A stretch of DNA of 64,000 bases from Polaribacter filamentus. GTDB taxonomy: Bacteria; Bacteroidota; Bacteroidia; Flavobacteriales; Flavobacteriaceae. This document shows, piece after piece, positions 36,088-44,612 of the stretch (its first letter is position 1; every line of letters begins with the position of its first letter). The notes below the pieces were generated by a model. That model ran no database searches. It was not told the DNA's origin and worked only from the letters and a program-made list of their open reading frames with translations. The stretch covers positions 1,109,001 to 1,173,000 of the forward strand of contig NZ_MQUA01000013.1 in NCBI RefSeq assembly GCF_002943715.1, read 5' to 3'. A program made the translations under genes and the position numbers.

Positions 36088-36567
36088 TCAATTATTGTTC
36101 TCTACTTTACCAAAATTTACGTCATTGATTTTTTGCAATTCATAAATAATTTTTTCATTCCTTATTAATGTGGATTTTATACTATTATATCTTTCTGCTA
36201 TGTAGAATTGTTCTTGCTCTCCAAAACGATATACTAATTCTAAGTCCAATTGGGGAAAATTGTCTTTTTTAAAATGACCAACACTAGTTCCTACTTCCTC
36301 TATTATCCCAACACCTTCATAACAAAGGATAGTTCCAGGCTTTACACTAGGTGTTTTACCTTGTAATATGTCCAATTCTGTTCCGCATATTGTGGTCTTA
36401 ACTATTTTTACAGCAGCATCTGTTGGCTTTTCATTTTTGGCTTTTGATACATCCGTATATAAAATCTTTCCTGACCCATTACAAATTAAACCTTTCATTA
36501 TTGATATATTTTTAGGCCAAGCGCCATTCGAATAGATTTCTTTTACTGGAATAATTTCATTAGACAT
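36088..36567 (-). pseudogene. Chimeric frame with an alcohol dehydrogenase N-terminus
   Basis: Residues about 24-102 (MKGLICNGSGKILYTDVSKA, VKTTICGTELDILQGKTPSV, LCYEGVGIIEEVGTSVGHFK) are the start of a zinc alcohol dehydrogenase. The zinc-ligand His of GHEGVG is replaced (CYEGVG), and the frame then changes to an unrelated segment FPQLDLELVYRFGEQEQFYI. The first 23 residues are also foreign. The cofactor domain is missing. The frame is open but looks like a deletion fusion of up to three genes. Promoter module copy 3 lies directly upstream. Confidence 0.65.
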
Positions 36568-36614
36568 GATTATTGAATTTTACAATTATTGGATAATTAA
36601 CATTGTATCTGGAA

Positions 36615-36657
36615 CAAATCTATAGAAAGGTTTAATAATGAAGCATGACCTGTGTCA
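36615..36657 (-). promoter_or_regulatory. Operator plus -7 box, copy 3 (toward alcohol dehydrogenase chimera)
   Basis: On the minus strand TGACACAGGTCA (36657-36646) is followed after exactly 23 nt by TAGATTTG (36622-36615). The operator has one mismatch to the palindrome. The ATG of the chimeric frame follows 48 bases after the -7 box. Confidence 0.8.
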
Positions 36658-36879
36658 GTTTGGATCTGTTTTATCCAAAAAATGGATATTTTACAAAGTT
36701 TTCTCAGCTAAATAAGGAGTAATAAAAAATCAGAAATCACAGAAATAAACTGTAAATTAAATTGACCTAGAGCAGTATTTCTAAATTATGAAAAATCAAA
36801 TAAATAACATTACTTATGCCATTTTAAATAGTCTACATTTTAAGAAACCTAAGTTTATATAATTATAATAATGGATAAA

Positions 36880-37975
36880 GGAATACAATGTCTAGCATTT
36901 TTTTAAGACATTTTTAAATCATCTGTAGAAGGCATTTTAGTTGTTAAAGCAGATGGCATCCTTATGAAAGCCAACCCAGCAGTGAAGAACTCTTTGGTTA
37001 TAATGAAGGTGGACTCTTAGCCAATAATGTAGAAAAACTTATTCCAAATAAATTCAAATAAATTCAAAAAAAATCATAGAGAAGGATATATATTAAATCC
37101 AAAGGCCCAAAGGATGGCTAATAACCTAAAGTTATGGTGACTAAAAAGAGACGGCTCTCAATTCCCATTAGAAATAAGTTTAACGCTAATAATAATTAAG
37201 CAAAAACAAGTTGTAATAGCTTTTTTAATTGATATTTCGAAGCGAAAAAAAATAGAAAAAGACTAAACATTCGTCAAGCCAAATTAATTCGTCAAGCCAA
37301 ATTAAAAAGCTATTCTAAATAATTAGAGAGAGAGAGAGAGAGGAGAGAAGAGAGAGAGGAGAGAAGAGAGAGAAGAGAGAAGTAGCCAGTAGAACCAATG
37401 AACTAAGCACTAGAGTTCAAAAACTGGTAGCTTCGAATTTAAGTCTCTAAAATCAAATACAGGAAACTCAAGAGGCCAAAAAAAGCTATTGTTAATAAAT
37501 CCTTATCCTCGGAAATTGCTGAGAATTTCCCTAATGAATTTATTATTGTTTTACCCCAAATTTTGAAATACTGCTTATAGAAGTTGAAGCTATTATAAAA
37601 TTAGGATTAGATAAAATGATTTTTGAAGATACAACTGCTGATGAAATCGCAATCTTTTCTAAAAAACAAAAAACAAAACTAAAAAAAAAATATTTTAAAA
37701 ACGATTGTTGTTGAGCATACCATTATTTCAAGTGTCTTATTCTTATACCGCGATATCACAACACAAAAAAAAATGAAAGAGATGCTATAAAAGCTTTAAA
37801 AAAAGAACCGGAACTTAACGAATTAAACTCACGATTTGTTCTATGGCATCGCACGAATTTAGAACGCTTTTGTGCCATGCGGACTTCTGCCATTCAAAAC
37901 TTGAGAAATATGTGACTAAAATCAAGAAAAACATAAAATTGATGGTCGTAAAGATATTGCTCTTTTTAGATAAAA
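36880..37975 (+). pseudogene. Decayed PAS-domain histidine kinase
   Basis: In fragments one reads LVVKADGILMKANPA, ELFGYNEGG, KLIPNKFK, KRDGSQFPLEISLTLI and FLIDISKRKKIEK, which is a complete PAS domain. A broken linker follows, then ELNELNSRF and MASHEFRT, the phospho-acceptor H-box. Stops and shifts are many, and a GA-repeat expansion interrupts the linker. No ATPase domain is found after 37920; a kinase tail remnant lies at 18373-18471 but its relation is unknown. A degenerate operator (36763-36774) lies upstream. Confidence 0.75.
37324..37383. repeat. (GA)n-rich low-complexity tract
   Basis: About 60 bases consist almost only of GA and GGA units, inside the dead kinase linker. Just before it a 17-base direct repeat (AATTCGTCAAGCCAAAT, twice) is seen. 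Slippage in unselected DNA explains both. Confidence 0.85.
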
Positions 37976-37985
37976 CTAGATTGAT

Positions 37986-38028
37986 TGACCCTGGTCATTG
38001 AAGAAAAGGAATGTTTCTATTAATTTAG
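37986..38028 (+). promoter_or_regulatory. Operator plus -7 box, copy 4 (toward gene at 38061)
   Basis: TGACCCTGGTCA (37986-37997, perfect arms) is followed after exactly 23 nt by TAATTTAG (38021-38028), seven of eight positions of TAnnTTTG. The gene begins 33 bases after the -7 box. This is the copy that faces an intact, adjacent gene. Confidence 0.8.
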
Positions 38029-38060
38029 CAGTAATTTAGAACTAAACTAATATTTAAAGC

Positions 38061-38549
38061 ATGTCTTTTAAAGAACATAAAGCACCACAAAAACGATTCC
38101 TTATAAGAACATATTCTGACTTACCCAAAATAGCGACAATATTAAGCACTATTGCTAAGAAAAACAATGTGCCACTTCAGCTATCAATCTTGGGTCAACT
38201 TACTACCGAAAAGGGAATTACTAAAAAAGAAATTAAAAAAATAATAGCCGATATAAAACAGCAATTAAGTGCTCTATTAGGAAAGCAATTTCAATTTGGT
38301 TATTTTCATAATCCTGAGATTGGCTCCTTATTTATTGCAGGTCATTTAACCCCAACATTCCTTAATAAAATTGATAAAAGAGAGCTCGCTTCATTACCAA
38401 CGGGTCTTTTAGGAATATTTAAAGGGCTGGGAATTGATGTTGAAGAGGTTAACAACTATTTAAATGAGCTAAAAAATGAAAATTATTGTTTAATTATTCG
38501 AGGAGAAAGCCGTGTTTTAAACACTATAGAACCTATGTTAAATGCATAA
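38061..38549 (+). CDS. Unrecognised 162-aa protein, possible stress protein
   Basis: Cytoplasmic, no signal peptide. The N-terminal half is basic (FKEHKAPQKRFLIRTYSDLP, then KKEIKKIIADIKQQLSALLG). The second half has FGYFHNPEIGSLFIAGHLTP, LPTGLLGIFKGLGIDVEEVN and YCLIIRGESRVLN. The end (glycine-rich helix, LGI, acidic helix, then a strand before an R/G turn) is loosely like the DUF1269/general-stress glycine-zipper proteins, but I would not name it so. It is the only clean gene directly behind the island promoter module, so it is a good reporter of what that regulon does. Confidence 0.7.
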   Translation: MSFKEHKAPQKRFLIRTYSDLPKIATILSTIAKKNNVPLQLSILGQLTTEKGITKKEIKKIIADIKQQLSALLGKQFQFGYFHNPEIGSLFIAGHLTPTFLNKIDKRELASLPTGLLGIFKGLGIDVEEVNNYLNELKNENYCLIIRGESRVLNTIEPMLNA

Positions 38550-38790
38550 TAGTTAATACCAAGGGAGCTTTTATTTATTTTCAATTATTCTGGTATCTCT
38601 AAAATAATCATTAACATTCTTTTTTATAGAAAATCGTATTTATAAACTATAAGTAAATAAAAATACTTGTCTTTGTTGATTTTCTAAAGATTAGTAGGTC
38701 ATTAAAGTAGCGATAGTAAAGGTTCAAATAACCGTTACTATTCTACCTTATTATTTATCAATAAATCTAGAGTAAATAGCGTAACCACAC

Positions 38791-39107
38791 CTATTTTGAT
38801 GCCGGTAGACGCAGATTGTCATTTTGATCTCTAAAAGCTGATGGTAAGATATCTGGAATTAATTTTATTAATATAGGTAGTAATAAAGTGCCGCCCGGAA
38901 GTAAAAAAATGGTTAAAGCAGGGATCGATTTACAAATATCTATTAACTGAATTTTAATTTTTTCTTTTTCTAAATCGGTTAAAGTTGTGCGAGTTGATTT
39001 TTTAATTAAGCGCATCGCTTCTTTGCTTTGTCTTAATTCTTGCAATAAGCTTTCTTTATTTTTCTTAATAGAATTTTAATATCTTCTACTGTAGGTACTT
39101 TAGGCAT
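38791..39107 (-). pseudogene. LETM1-like short protein, apparent frameshift near the start
   Basis: An ATG at 39107 overlaps the stop of the proline dehydrogenase gene (TAATG) and gives MPKVPTVEDIKILLRK, but then runs out of frame. One more A in the run AGAAAAAT would connect it to ESLLQELRQSKEAMRLIKKS and SIPALTIFLLPGGTLLLPIL, IKLIPDILPSAF, which is a LETM1-domain membrane segment. Alternatively translation starts at TTG 39045. The tight coupling and conserved body suggest a live gene with a homopolymer error, but this cannot be decided here. Confidence 0.6.
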
Positions 39108-40270
39108 TATAATTTTCTACGTTTACGTTCTGTTTTTAAGAGGTTCAATTCTCGACTTGTTTGTCCTGCTACTGATGTATTTTCTTCTGCTCGTCTAATT
39201 AAATAAGGCATTACATCTCTTACAGGTCCAAATGGTAAATATTTTGCTACATTATAACCTTCATTTGCCAAATTGTAACTTATGTTATCACTCATGCCAA
39301 ATAACTGACCAAACCAAAGATTACTATTATTTTTTTTGATATCGTATTTTTTTGCCAAATCCATCACTAAATAAGAGCTGTCTTCGTTGTGTGTGCCAAC
39401 AAACAATGCCATTTTAGGATTTTCCATCATATATCTTGTGGCAGCGTCATAATTTTTGTCTGTTGCCTCTTTATTTTTACAAATAGGCGAAGGATACCCT
39501 TTTTCTTCAGCTCTAGCTCTTTCTTTTTCCATATAAGCACCTCGAACAACTTTCATACCAATATGAAATCCTTTCGCTTTTGCTTTTTCATGCAACGCTT
39601 TTAAATACTCCATTCTGTCATGTCTGTACATTTGAAGTGTATTAAAAACAATGGCTTTTTCTTTATTATATGTTTCCATTAATTCTTCAATCAAGACATC
39701 CGCAGATAGTTGCATCCAGCTTTCTTCTCCATCAATTAATAAAGGAACATCTTTTTCTACAGCTGCTTGACAAACTTTATGATACCTCGCAACGATTCTT
39801 TTCCACTCTGCTTGCTCATCATCCGTTAATAATTTTCCTGCAGATACTTTTTCGTACAAAGCAAATCGCCCAAATCCTGTTGGTTTAAAAACAGCAAACG
39901 GAATTGATTTTTTTTCTTCACAAAAGCTAAGAATTTTTAAAATCTTTTCTAAAGCACCATCAAAACTTACTTCTTTATCTTTACCCTCTACCGAATAATC
40001 TAAAACACTATGCACATTACCATTATGGAACATATTATCTATAATTGGCAAACAATCCTCCTCATTAACTCCGCCACAGAAATGATCAAAAACAGTGGAA
40101 CGAACTAAACCTTCTATGGGTAAGTGTACCTTTAAAGCAAAGTTTGTAACTGCGCTGCCTATTTTTACCATGGGCTGGTTTTGTATCATTCTAAAAAGAA
40201 AATATGCACGTTCTAATTGTGAATCCGTTTTTAAAGCAAAAGCAACTTTTGTGTTGTCAAAAAGTTTCAT
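39107..40270 (-). CDS. putA: Proline dehydrogenase
   Basis: FAD enzyme of 387 residues oxidising proline to pyrroline-5-carboxylate. Visible are the barrel motifs LLIDGEESWMQLSADVLIEE, FNTLQMYRHDRMEYL, MKVVRGAYMEKERARAEEKG, the conserved LFVGTHNEDSSYLVMDLA and FGQLFGMSDNISYNLANEGY, and the C-terminal FGPVRDVMPYLIRRAEEN. It is mono-functional (no P5C dehydrogenase domain), as in other Bacteroidota. It is divergent from aroB. Its stop overlaps the ATG of the LETM1-like gene. Confidence 0.93.
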   Translation of the reverse strand: MKLFDNTKVAFALKTDSQLERAYFLFRMIQNQPMVKIGSAVTNFALKVHLPIEGLVRSTVFDHFCGGVNEEDCLPIIDNMFHNGNVHSVLDYSVEGKDKEVSFDGALEKILKILSFCEEKKSIPFAVFKPTGFGRFALYEKVSAGKLLTDDEQAEWKRIVARYHKVCQAAVEKDVPLLIDGEESWMQLSADVLIEELMETYNKEKAIVFNTLQMYRHDRMEYLKALHEKAKAKGFHIGMKVVRGAYMEKERARAEEKGYPSPICKNKEATDKNYDAATRYMMENPKMALFVGTHNEDSSYLVMDLAKKYDIKKNNSNLWFGQLFGMSDNISYNLANEGYNVAKYLPFGPVRDVMPYLIRRAEENTSVAGQTSRELNLLKTERKRRKL

Positions 40271-40292
40271 AAAATTGATTTTTAAATGAGAA

Positions 40293-40300
40293 CAAATATA
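40293..40300 (-). promoter_or_regulatory. -7 box of the proline dehydrogenase promoter
   Basis: TATATTTG on the minus strand, a full TAnnTTTG match, lies 23 bases before the ATG, with a TTG about 20 nt upstream. Divergent aroB begins only 60 bases away. Confidence 0.6.
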
Positions 40301-40360
40301 GTCGATAAGGGTGTATAATTCAATTATTTCTGTTTAATTTGTAACCCAATAAATTAACAG

Positions 40361-41419
40361 ATGAAAACCATACAAGCAGCAACATATCCGGTTCATTTTC
40401 ATGCTAAAAGTTACCTAGAACTTTCTAATTTGATTGCTAAAAAAAACTACTCAACCATTTTTATTTTAGTGGATGAAAACACTATTGAGCACTGTTATCC
40501 TAAATTTATTCCTAATTTATCTACGAATAAAAGAATTGAAGTTATAGAAATTGAATCCGGAGAAATCAATAAAAATATTGAAACTTGTATTGGAGTTTGG
40601 AACGCAATTACAGAATTAGGCGGAGATAGAAAAAGTATATTAATTACTTTAGGCGGCGGAGTTATTACAGATTTAGGCGGTTTTGTGGCTTCTTGCTTTA
40701 AACGCGGAATTGATTTTGTAAACATACCAACAACATTATTGTCTATGGTTGATGCCTCAGTTGGCGGAAAAACAGGTGTAGATTTAGGCGTGTTGAAAAA
40801 TCAGATTGGATTGTTTGCAAACCCTGAAATGGTTTTAGTAGATACTACGTATTTAGAAACTGTTGAAGAACGAGAAATTAAATCTGGTACAGCAGAAATT
40901 ATTAAATATGGTATTACGTATGATGTGAAACTGTTTAATGAAATAAGAAGCAACAAAAATTTGAAAATCAGCGATTTAATATATAGATCCATAGAGATAA
41001 AAAACGAAGTTGTTTTACAAGATCCAAAAGAAAAAGGCTTGCGTAAGATTCTTAATTTTGGACATACTTTAGGGCATGCAATTGAATCTTTTTACCTAGA
41101 ATCCGAAGACAAAGAAAACTTAACCCACGGCGAAGCGATTGCCATTGGAATGGTTTGCGAGTGCTATATGTCATCAAAATTATTAGATTTTCCTGCTAAA
41201 AAAGTAGCTGAAGTTAAAGAAGTTGTTGTATCCATTTATACAAAAACGAATCTCTTAAAAGAAGACTTTACAGCCATTATGGATTTATTGAAACACGACA
41301 AGAAAAACGTTAACGGTCAAGTAAACTTTGTGCTTTTAAAAGATTTTGAAGATTTTAAATTAGATTGTAAAGTATCTGATGAATTAATTATTGAAAGTAT
41401 GGCGTTTTATAATTCTTAG
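40361..41419 (+). CDS. aroB: 3-dehydroquinate synthase
   Basis: Second enzyme of the shikimate pathway, converting DAHP to dehydroquinate with NAD and zinc. The 352-residue protein has LGGGVITDLGGFVASCFKRG around 106-125, NIPTTLLSMVDASVGGKTGV around 126-145, the zinc ligand region LNFGHTLGHAIESF around 230-243 and HGEAIAIGM after it. Length is normal for the phylum. It is monocistronic, ending at a bidirectional terminator. Confidence 0.96.
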   Translation: MKTIQAATYPVHFHAKSYLELSNLIAKKNYSTIFILVDENTIEHCYPKFIPNLSTNKRIEVIEIESGEINKNIETCIGVWNAITELGGDRKSILITLGGGVITDLGGFVASCFKRGIDFVNIPTTLLSMVDASVGGKTGVDLGVLKNQIGLFANPEMVLVDTTYLETVEEREIKSGTAEIIKYGITYDVKLFNEIRSNKNLKISDLIYRSIEIKNEVVLQDPKEKGLRKILNFGHTLGHAIESFYLESEDKENLTHGEAIAIGMVCECYMSSKLLDFPAKKVAEVKEVVVSIYTKTNLLKEDFTAIMDLLKHDKKNVNGQVNFVLLKDFEDFKLDCKVSDELIIESMAFYNS

Positions 41420-41460
41420 TGTTTTTATTAAACCAATAAAAAAATTATAAATAAACTAGA

Positions 41461-41496
41461 AACAAACCCTTTAATTTTAAAATTAAAGGGTTTGTT
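41461..41496. terminator. Bidirectional terminator between aroB and the TonB receptor
   Basis: A perfect 36-base palindrome with arms of 18 (CAAACCCTTTAATTTT and its complement), followed by T-rich sequence on both sides. It serves convergent aroB (+) and receptor (-). Confidence 0.9.
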
Positions 41497-41516
41497 TTAT
41501 TTCTAAAAGTTGTGCT

Positions 41517-44033
41517 CTAAAACTCTCTCTTTCCGAATTCACTATCAATAAATTTCGATTTATTTTTAGCAGCATTAAAAGTATATGAAAGGTTTAAGGT
41601 AACCATATCAACTTCATATACATAATTTGTACTTGTATAGAATTGATTTGGACTTGATGTTGTGATGCGTTGTTCGTTGGTATTAAACAAGCCCATATCT
41701 ATATTCTGCCATTGCAAAGTAGCTGTTAATTTATCATCCATAAACTTCTTTATAAAGGATAAGTTTGGTGAGTAAAAACGAGAATCTGCACCCATAGCTG
41801 TATTTCTATCAGACAAATAATTAAAAGTAAATTGCACTGAAGCATTTTTCCAGAAATTATACGTAGAATTTACATTAAAGGAGTAAATAGTTGCTTTAGA
41901 ATCAATATCATAACTTCTTTCAACACCATCTCTATGTTTAAAGTTTAAAACCCCATCAATTGCATACTTATACACATTTACCCCTAATGTATTCGACCAG
42001 TTTTTAGTTGGTTTAAGAGTAGCTCCAACTTCCAAACCAATAGCGTTGCTTATACCAACATTAGAATATACTCTATTAATTATACTGTCTATTATTACAC
42101 CACTTTTTTCATAAGCCAATGTATTTACGCGATTAATAACATTATCTACATGTCTAAAATAAGCAGTTGCATACAAAGCGTTTCCTCCTTCTAATCTTTT
42201 AGTAATTCCTAATTCAGCTAAATCTATGAATTCTGGCAACAACGTGTTGTCTCCTTGTTCAAAAACTTCTGAATGCTCTCGTTCTGCAAAACTATTCATC
42301 ATAAAAGTAGCTGTGCGTTCAACTCTTTTACTATAAGCCGTTTTTATATTTGTTTTATCATCAATTTTATATTGTAAAGACGCTGAAGGAAATAATTTCA
42401 CAAAATCATACTCAAACACGTTTTCTGCGTTTTCACTTTTTAAAGCCTCTTTATATTTTCTATCCATAGCCTCTAACCGAATACCAGCAGCATATTCCCA
42501 TTTACTTTTAGAACCTGTAACTTGTGCATAACCAGAATGAATGCTTCTTTTTAAGCTTACATCGCTAGAAAATTCAGGAACCTGAGTGCCATCTCTTTCA
42601 TACACAAATTTACCTGTATGATCTAAATCTCTAAATTGATAACCTGTTTCTAAAGTACCGAATGAGAAAGGTTTCCATTGATAATCTAAATTAAAACGGG
42701 TTCCGTATAAAGGATTATCATTGGTATTGTATTCTTTTTGATACACAATAGTAGCACGAGGAAACCCTAAATTGTCGTTCTCTGTTGGTCCTCCTAAAAA
42801 AGTATATTCATATAAGATTGAAGTAGAAATTTTTGACTTATTATCAAACTTGTGCGCATACTCAAAGCTACCTAAAGCAAAATCTCCTTTTCTAATTCTT
42901 AGATTGTGGTTGTAATAAGCAAATGTATATTGACGATTATCACTATCAATTGGCGAAATAGCATGATTATCAGTATACACAATATCGGCTAAACGTTCTT
43001 TGTTACGTTTTCCTGCAAAAAAAGCTACCGAATAGGTATCCGATTCATTTGGTGTATAATCTACAGTAAATCTCCCATTATAGGTAACTTCATCAAAACT
43101 ACGCTCACCATCTGAAGGTAAAAAAGTAGTTTTATTTTCTGGTGTATTTACAATAAACATTTCACCCTCTCTTCTACCCGATAGATCATTTCTTTGGTAA
43201 TTTGCGCCTGCAGAGATGTTAAAATGATCTGTTCTTTTGTTAATAGTTGCATCAATTCCGTATCTTTTTGCAGCTACTTTTGTATCATAATCTTCAATTG
43301 CAGGAAAACCTCCTCTAATATTCACTTGGGCAAAGGTTCCGTTAATTGCTCCTTTTTTAGTAATAATATTTATAATACCACCTTTTCCTTCGGGATCATA
43401 TTTTGCAGAAGGTGCTGTAATTAACTCGATACTTTCTAAAGCATTAGCAGGCAATTGTGCTAAAATTGCACTTGCATCACCTTGCGTTGGTTTTCCGTTT
43501 ATTAAAACCGAAAAACCTTTACTACCTCTTACACTAATTTCTCCTAAACCATCAACGGTTACAGAAGGTAAATTTTTAACAACATCTACAGCGTTTCCAC
43601 CAACAGTACTTTGGTATTTTTTTGTATCAAAAACTTGTCGGTCAATTTTATGTAAAACCGCACTTTTTTCTGATTTTACAACAATTTCATTTAACTGATT
43701 TCCAGAACCTAAAACCAATGTTAGTGTTCCTACATCTTTTTTCTCTCCTTTTTTATTAATAGTAATTTCCTTAATTGTCTTTATTTGATACCCAATAAAG
43801 GAAGCTTCTATATAATAATTACCTGATTTTATATCTTCAATAGAAAATAGACCCTCAAAATTAGTTACAACACCAGTTACGAGTACTTTATTATTTGTTT
43901 TATACAAAGCTATAGTTGCATATTGTAAAGGATAGCCTTCATTAGCTTCAATAATTTTTCCGGTTAATTGAGCTGTTATAAACTGACTTGCAATAAGTGT
44001 TATTAATAAAAATAGATATTTTTTAAATTTCAT
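41517..44033 (-). CDS. TonB-dependent outer-membrane receptor with carboxypeptidase-like domain
   Basis: 838 residues. A signal peptide (FLLITLIASQFITAQ) precedes a carboxypeptidase-regulatory-like beta-sandwich (GKIIEANEGYPLQYATIALY through GNYYIEASFIGYQIKTIKEI, about 23-105). Then comes the plug domain with VDVVKNLPSVTVDGLGEISV and GGIINIITKKG, and a large beta-barrel ending LNLSYTFNAAKNKSKFIDSE. It belongs to the outer-membrane beta-barrel/OMP_b-brl_3 group of TonB receptors rather than a SusC with SusD, since no SusD follows. The substrate is unknown. The C-terminus lacks the usual final aromatic barrel strand and ends GKREF. Confidence 0.9.
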   Translation of the reverse strand: MKFKKYLFLLITLIASQFITAQLTGKIIEANEGYPLQYATIALYKTNNKVLVTGVVTNFEGLFSIEDIKSGNYYIEASFIGYQIKTIKEITINKKGEKKDVGTLTLVLGSGNQLNEIVVKSEKSAVLHKIDRQVFDTKKYQSTVGGNAVDVVKNLPSVTVDGLGEISVRGSKGFSVLINGKPTQGDASAILAQLPANALESIELITAPSAKYDPEGKGGIINIITKKGAINGTFAQVNIRGGFPAIEDYDTKVAAKRYGIDATINKRTDHFNISAGANYQRNDLSGRREGEMFIVNTPENKTTFLPSDGERSFDEVTYNGRFTVDYTPNESDTYSVAFFAGKRNKERLADIVYTDNHAISPIDSDNRQYTFAYYNHNLRIRKGDFALGSFEYAHKFDNKSKISTSILYEYTFLGGPTENDNLGFPRATIVYQKEYNTNDNPLYGTRFNLDYQWKPFSFGTLETGYQFRDLDHTGKFVYERDGTQVPEFSSDVSLKRSIHSGYAQVTGSKSKWEYAAGIRLEAMDRKYKEALKSENAENVFEYDFVKLFPSASLQYKIDDKTNIKTAYSKRVERTATFMMNSFAEREHSEVFEQGDNTLLPEFIDLAELGITKRLEGGNALYATAYFRHVDNVINRVNTLAYEKSGVIIDSIINRVYSNVGISNAIGLEVGATLKPTKNWSNTLGVNVYKYAIDGVLNFKHRDGVERSYDIDSKATIYSFNVNSTYNFWKNASVQFTFNYLSDRNTAMGADSRFYSPNLSFIKKFMDDKLTATLQWQNIDMGLFNTNEQRITTSSPNQFYTSTNYVYEVDMVTLNLSYTFNAAKNKSKFIDSEFGKREF

Positions 44034-44555
44034 TAAACTTGGTTTTCTCTAAGTTATAAATTAATTCAACTAAATTAATCAGCTGTTTAGCTAAAAAATT
44101 AAATAAGTTTTAATTATTTATTAATTAATCTCAAAAATAAACATCTCAACAATGTATTTATTACTTTTTGTTTCTTTTTATTAGGTTAGTACTATAAAAA
44201 GAGCTTTTCGAGAAACATCCTTTTTTAGTAGTTTTATTTTTGATTTGTGTTGTAATTTTAACAGCTGATAAATTGATGAACCCTCTTAAAATAAAATATT
44301 TTAGAATTTTCTTACATGGCACCTTGCTTTTTTCGAATTAATTTCATCAATATAAAGTAGCTAATTTTATTTTAAGTTAAAGCAGTTTGTAAGGTAGTTC
44401 CAATCAAATTTTGGTTCTTGGTTCTAAAACGCAGTCATCTTGAGTCTTTTATTGGAGAGGAATAAATTTTAATATCATTACAGTCAGAAATTTTATTGTA
44501 CGTTTCAATTTTATTCTTCAGCAAACTACTTCTTCATAATTTGTAAAAAAGCATA
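44034..44555. other. Intergenic stretch, no feature seen
   Basis: AT-rich sequence between the receptor and the cold-shock gene terminator. I found no open frame of note, no RNA gene and no repeat. The promoter of the receptor must lie here but no clear TAnnTTTG stands out. Confidence 0.4.
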
Positions 44556-44592
44556 AAAAAAATCCTTCTAAATAGATATAGAAGGATTTTTT
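44556..44592 (-). terminator. Terminator of the cold-shock-domain gene
   Basis: Stem AATCCTTCTA / TAGAAGGATT with a short AT-rich loop, flanked by A- and T-runs, 20 bases after the stop codon of the gene at 44613. Confidence 0.85.
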
Positions 44593-44612
44593 TATTATGT
44601 GTGTATAAAGAA

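Noticed and set aside
37324..37383. CRISPR-like repeat or regulatory GA tract
   Set aside because: There are no spacers of constant length and no cas genes. It is a simple (GA)n expansion inside a dead gene.
38690..38705. Operator copy in the 38.7 kb intergenic region
   Set aside because: Only AGGTCA is present, with no palindromic partner and no -7 box at 23 nt.
38715..38745. tRNA-like GGTTCAAAT sequence
   Set aside because: The T-arm-like string has no cloverleaf around it. No tRNA gene was found in the window.
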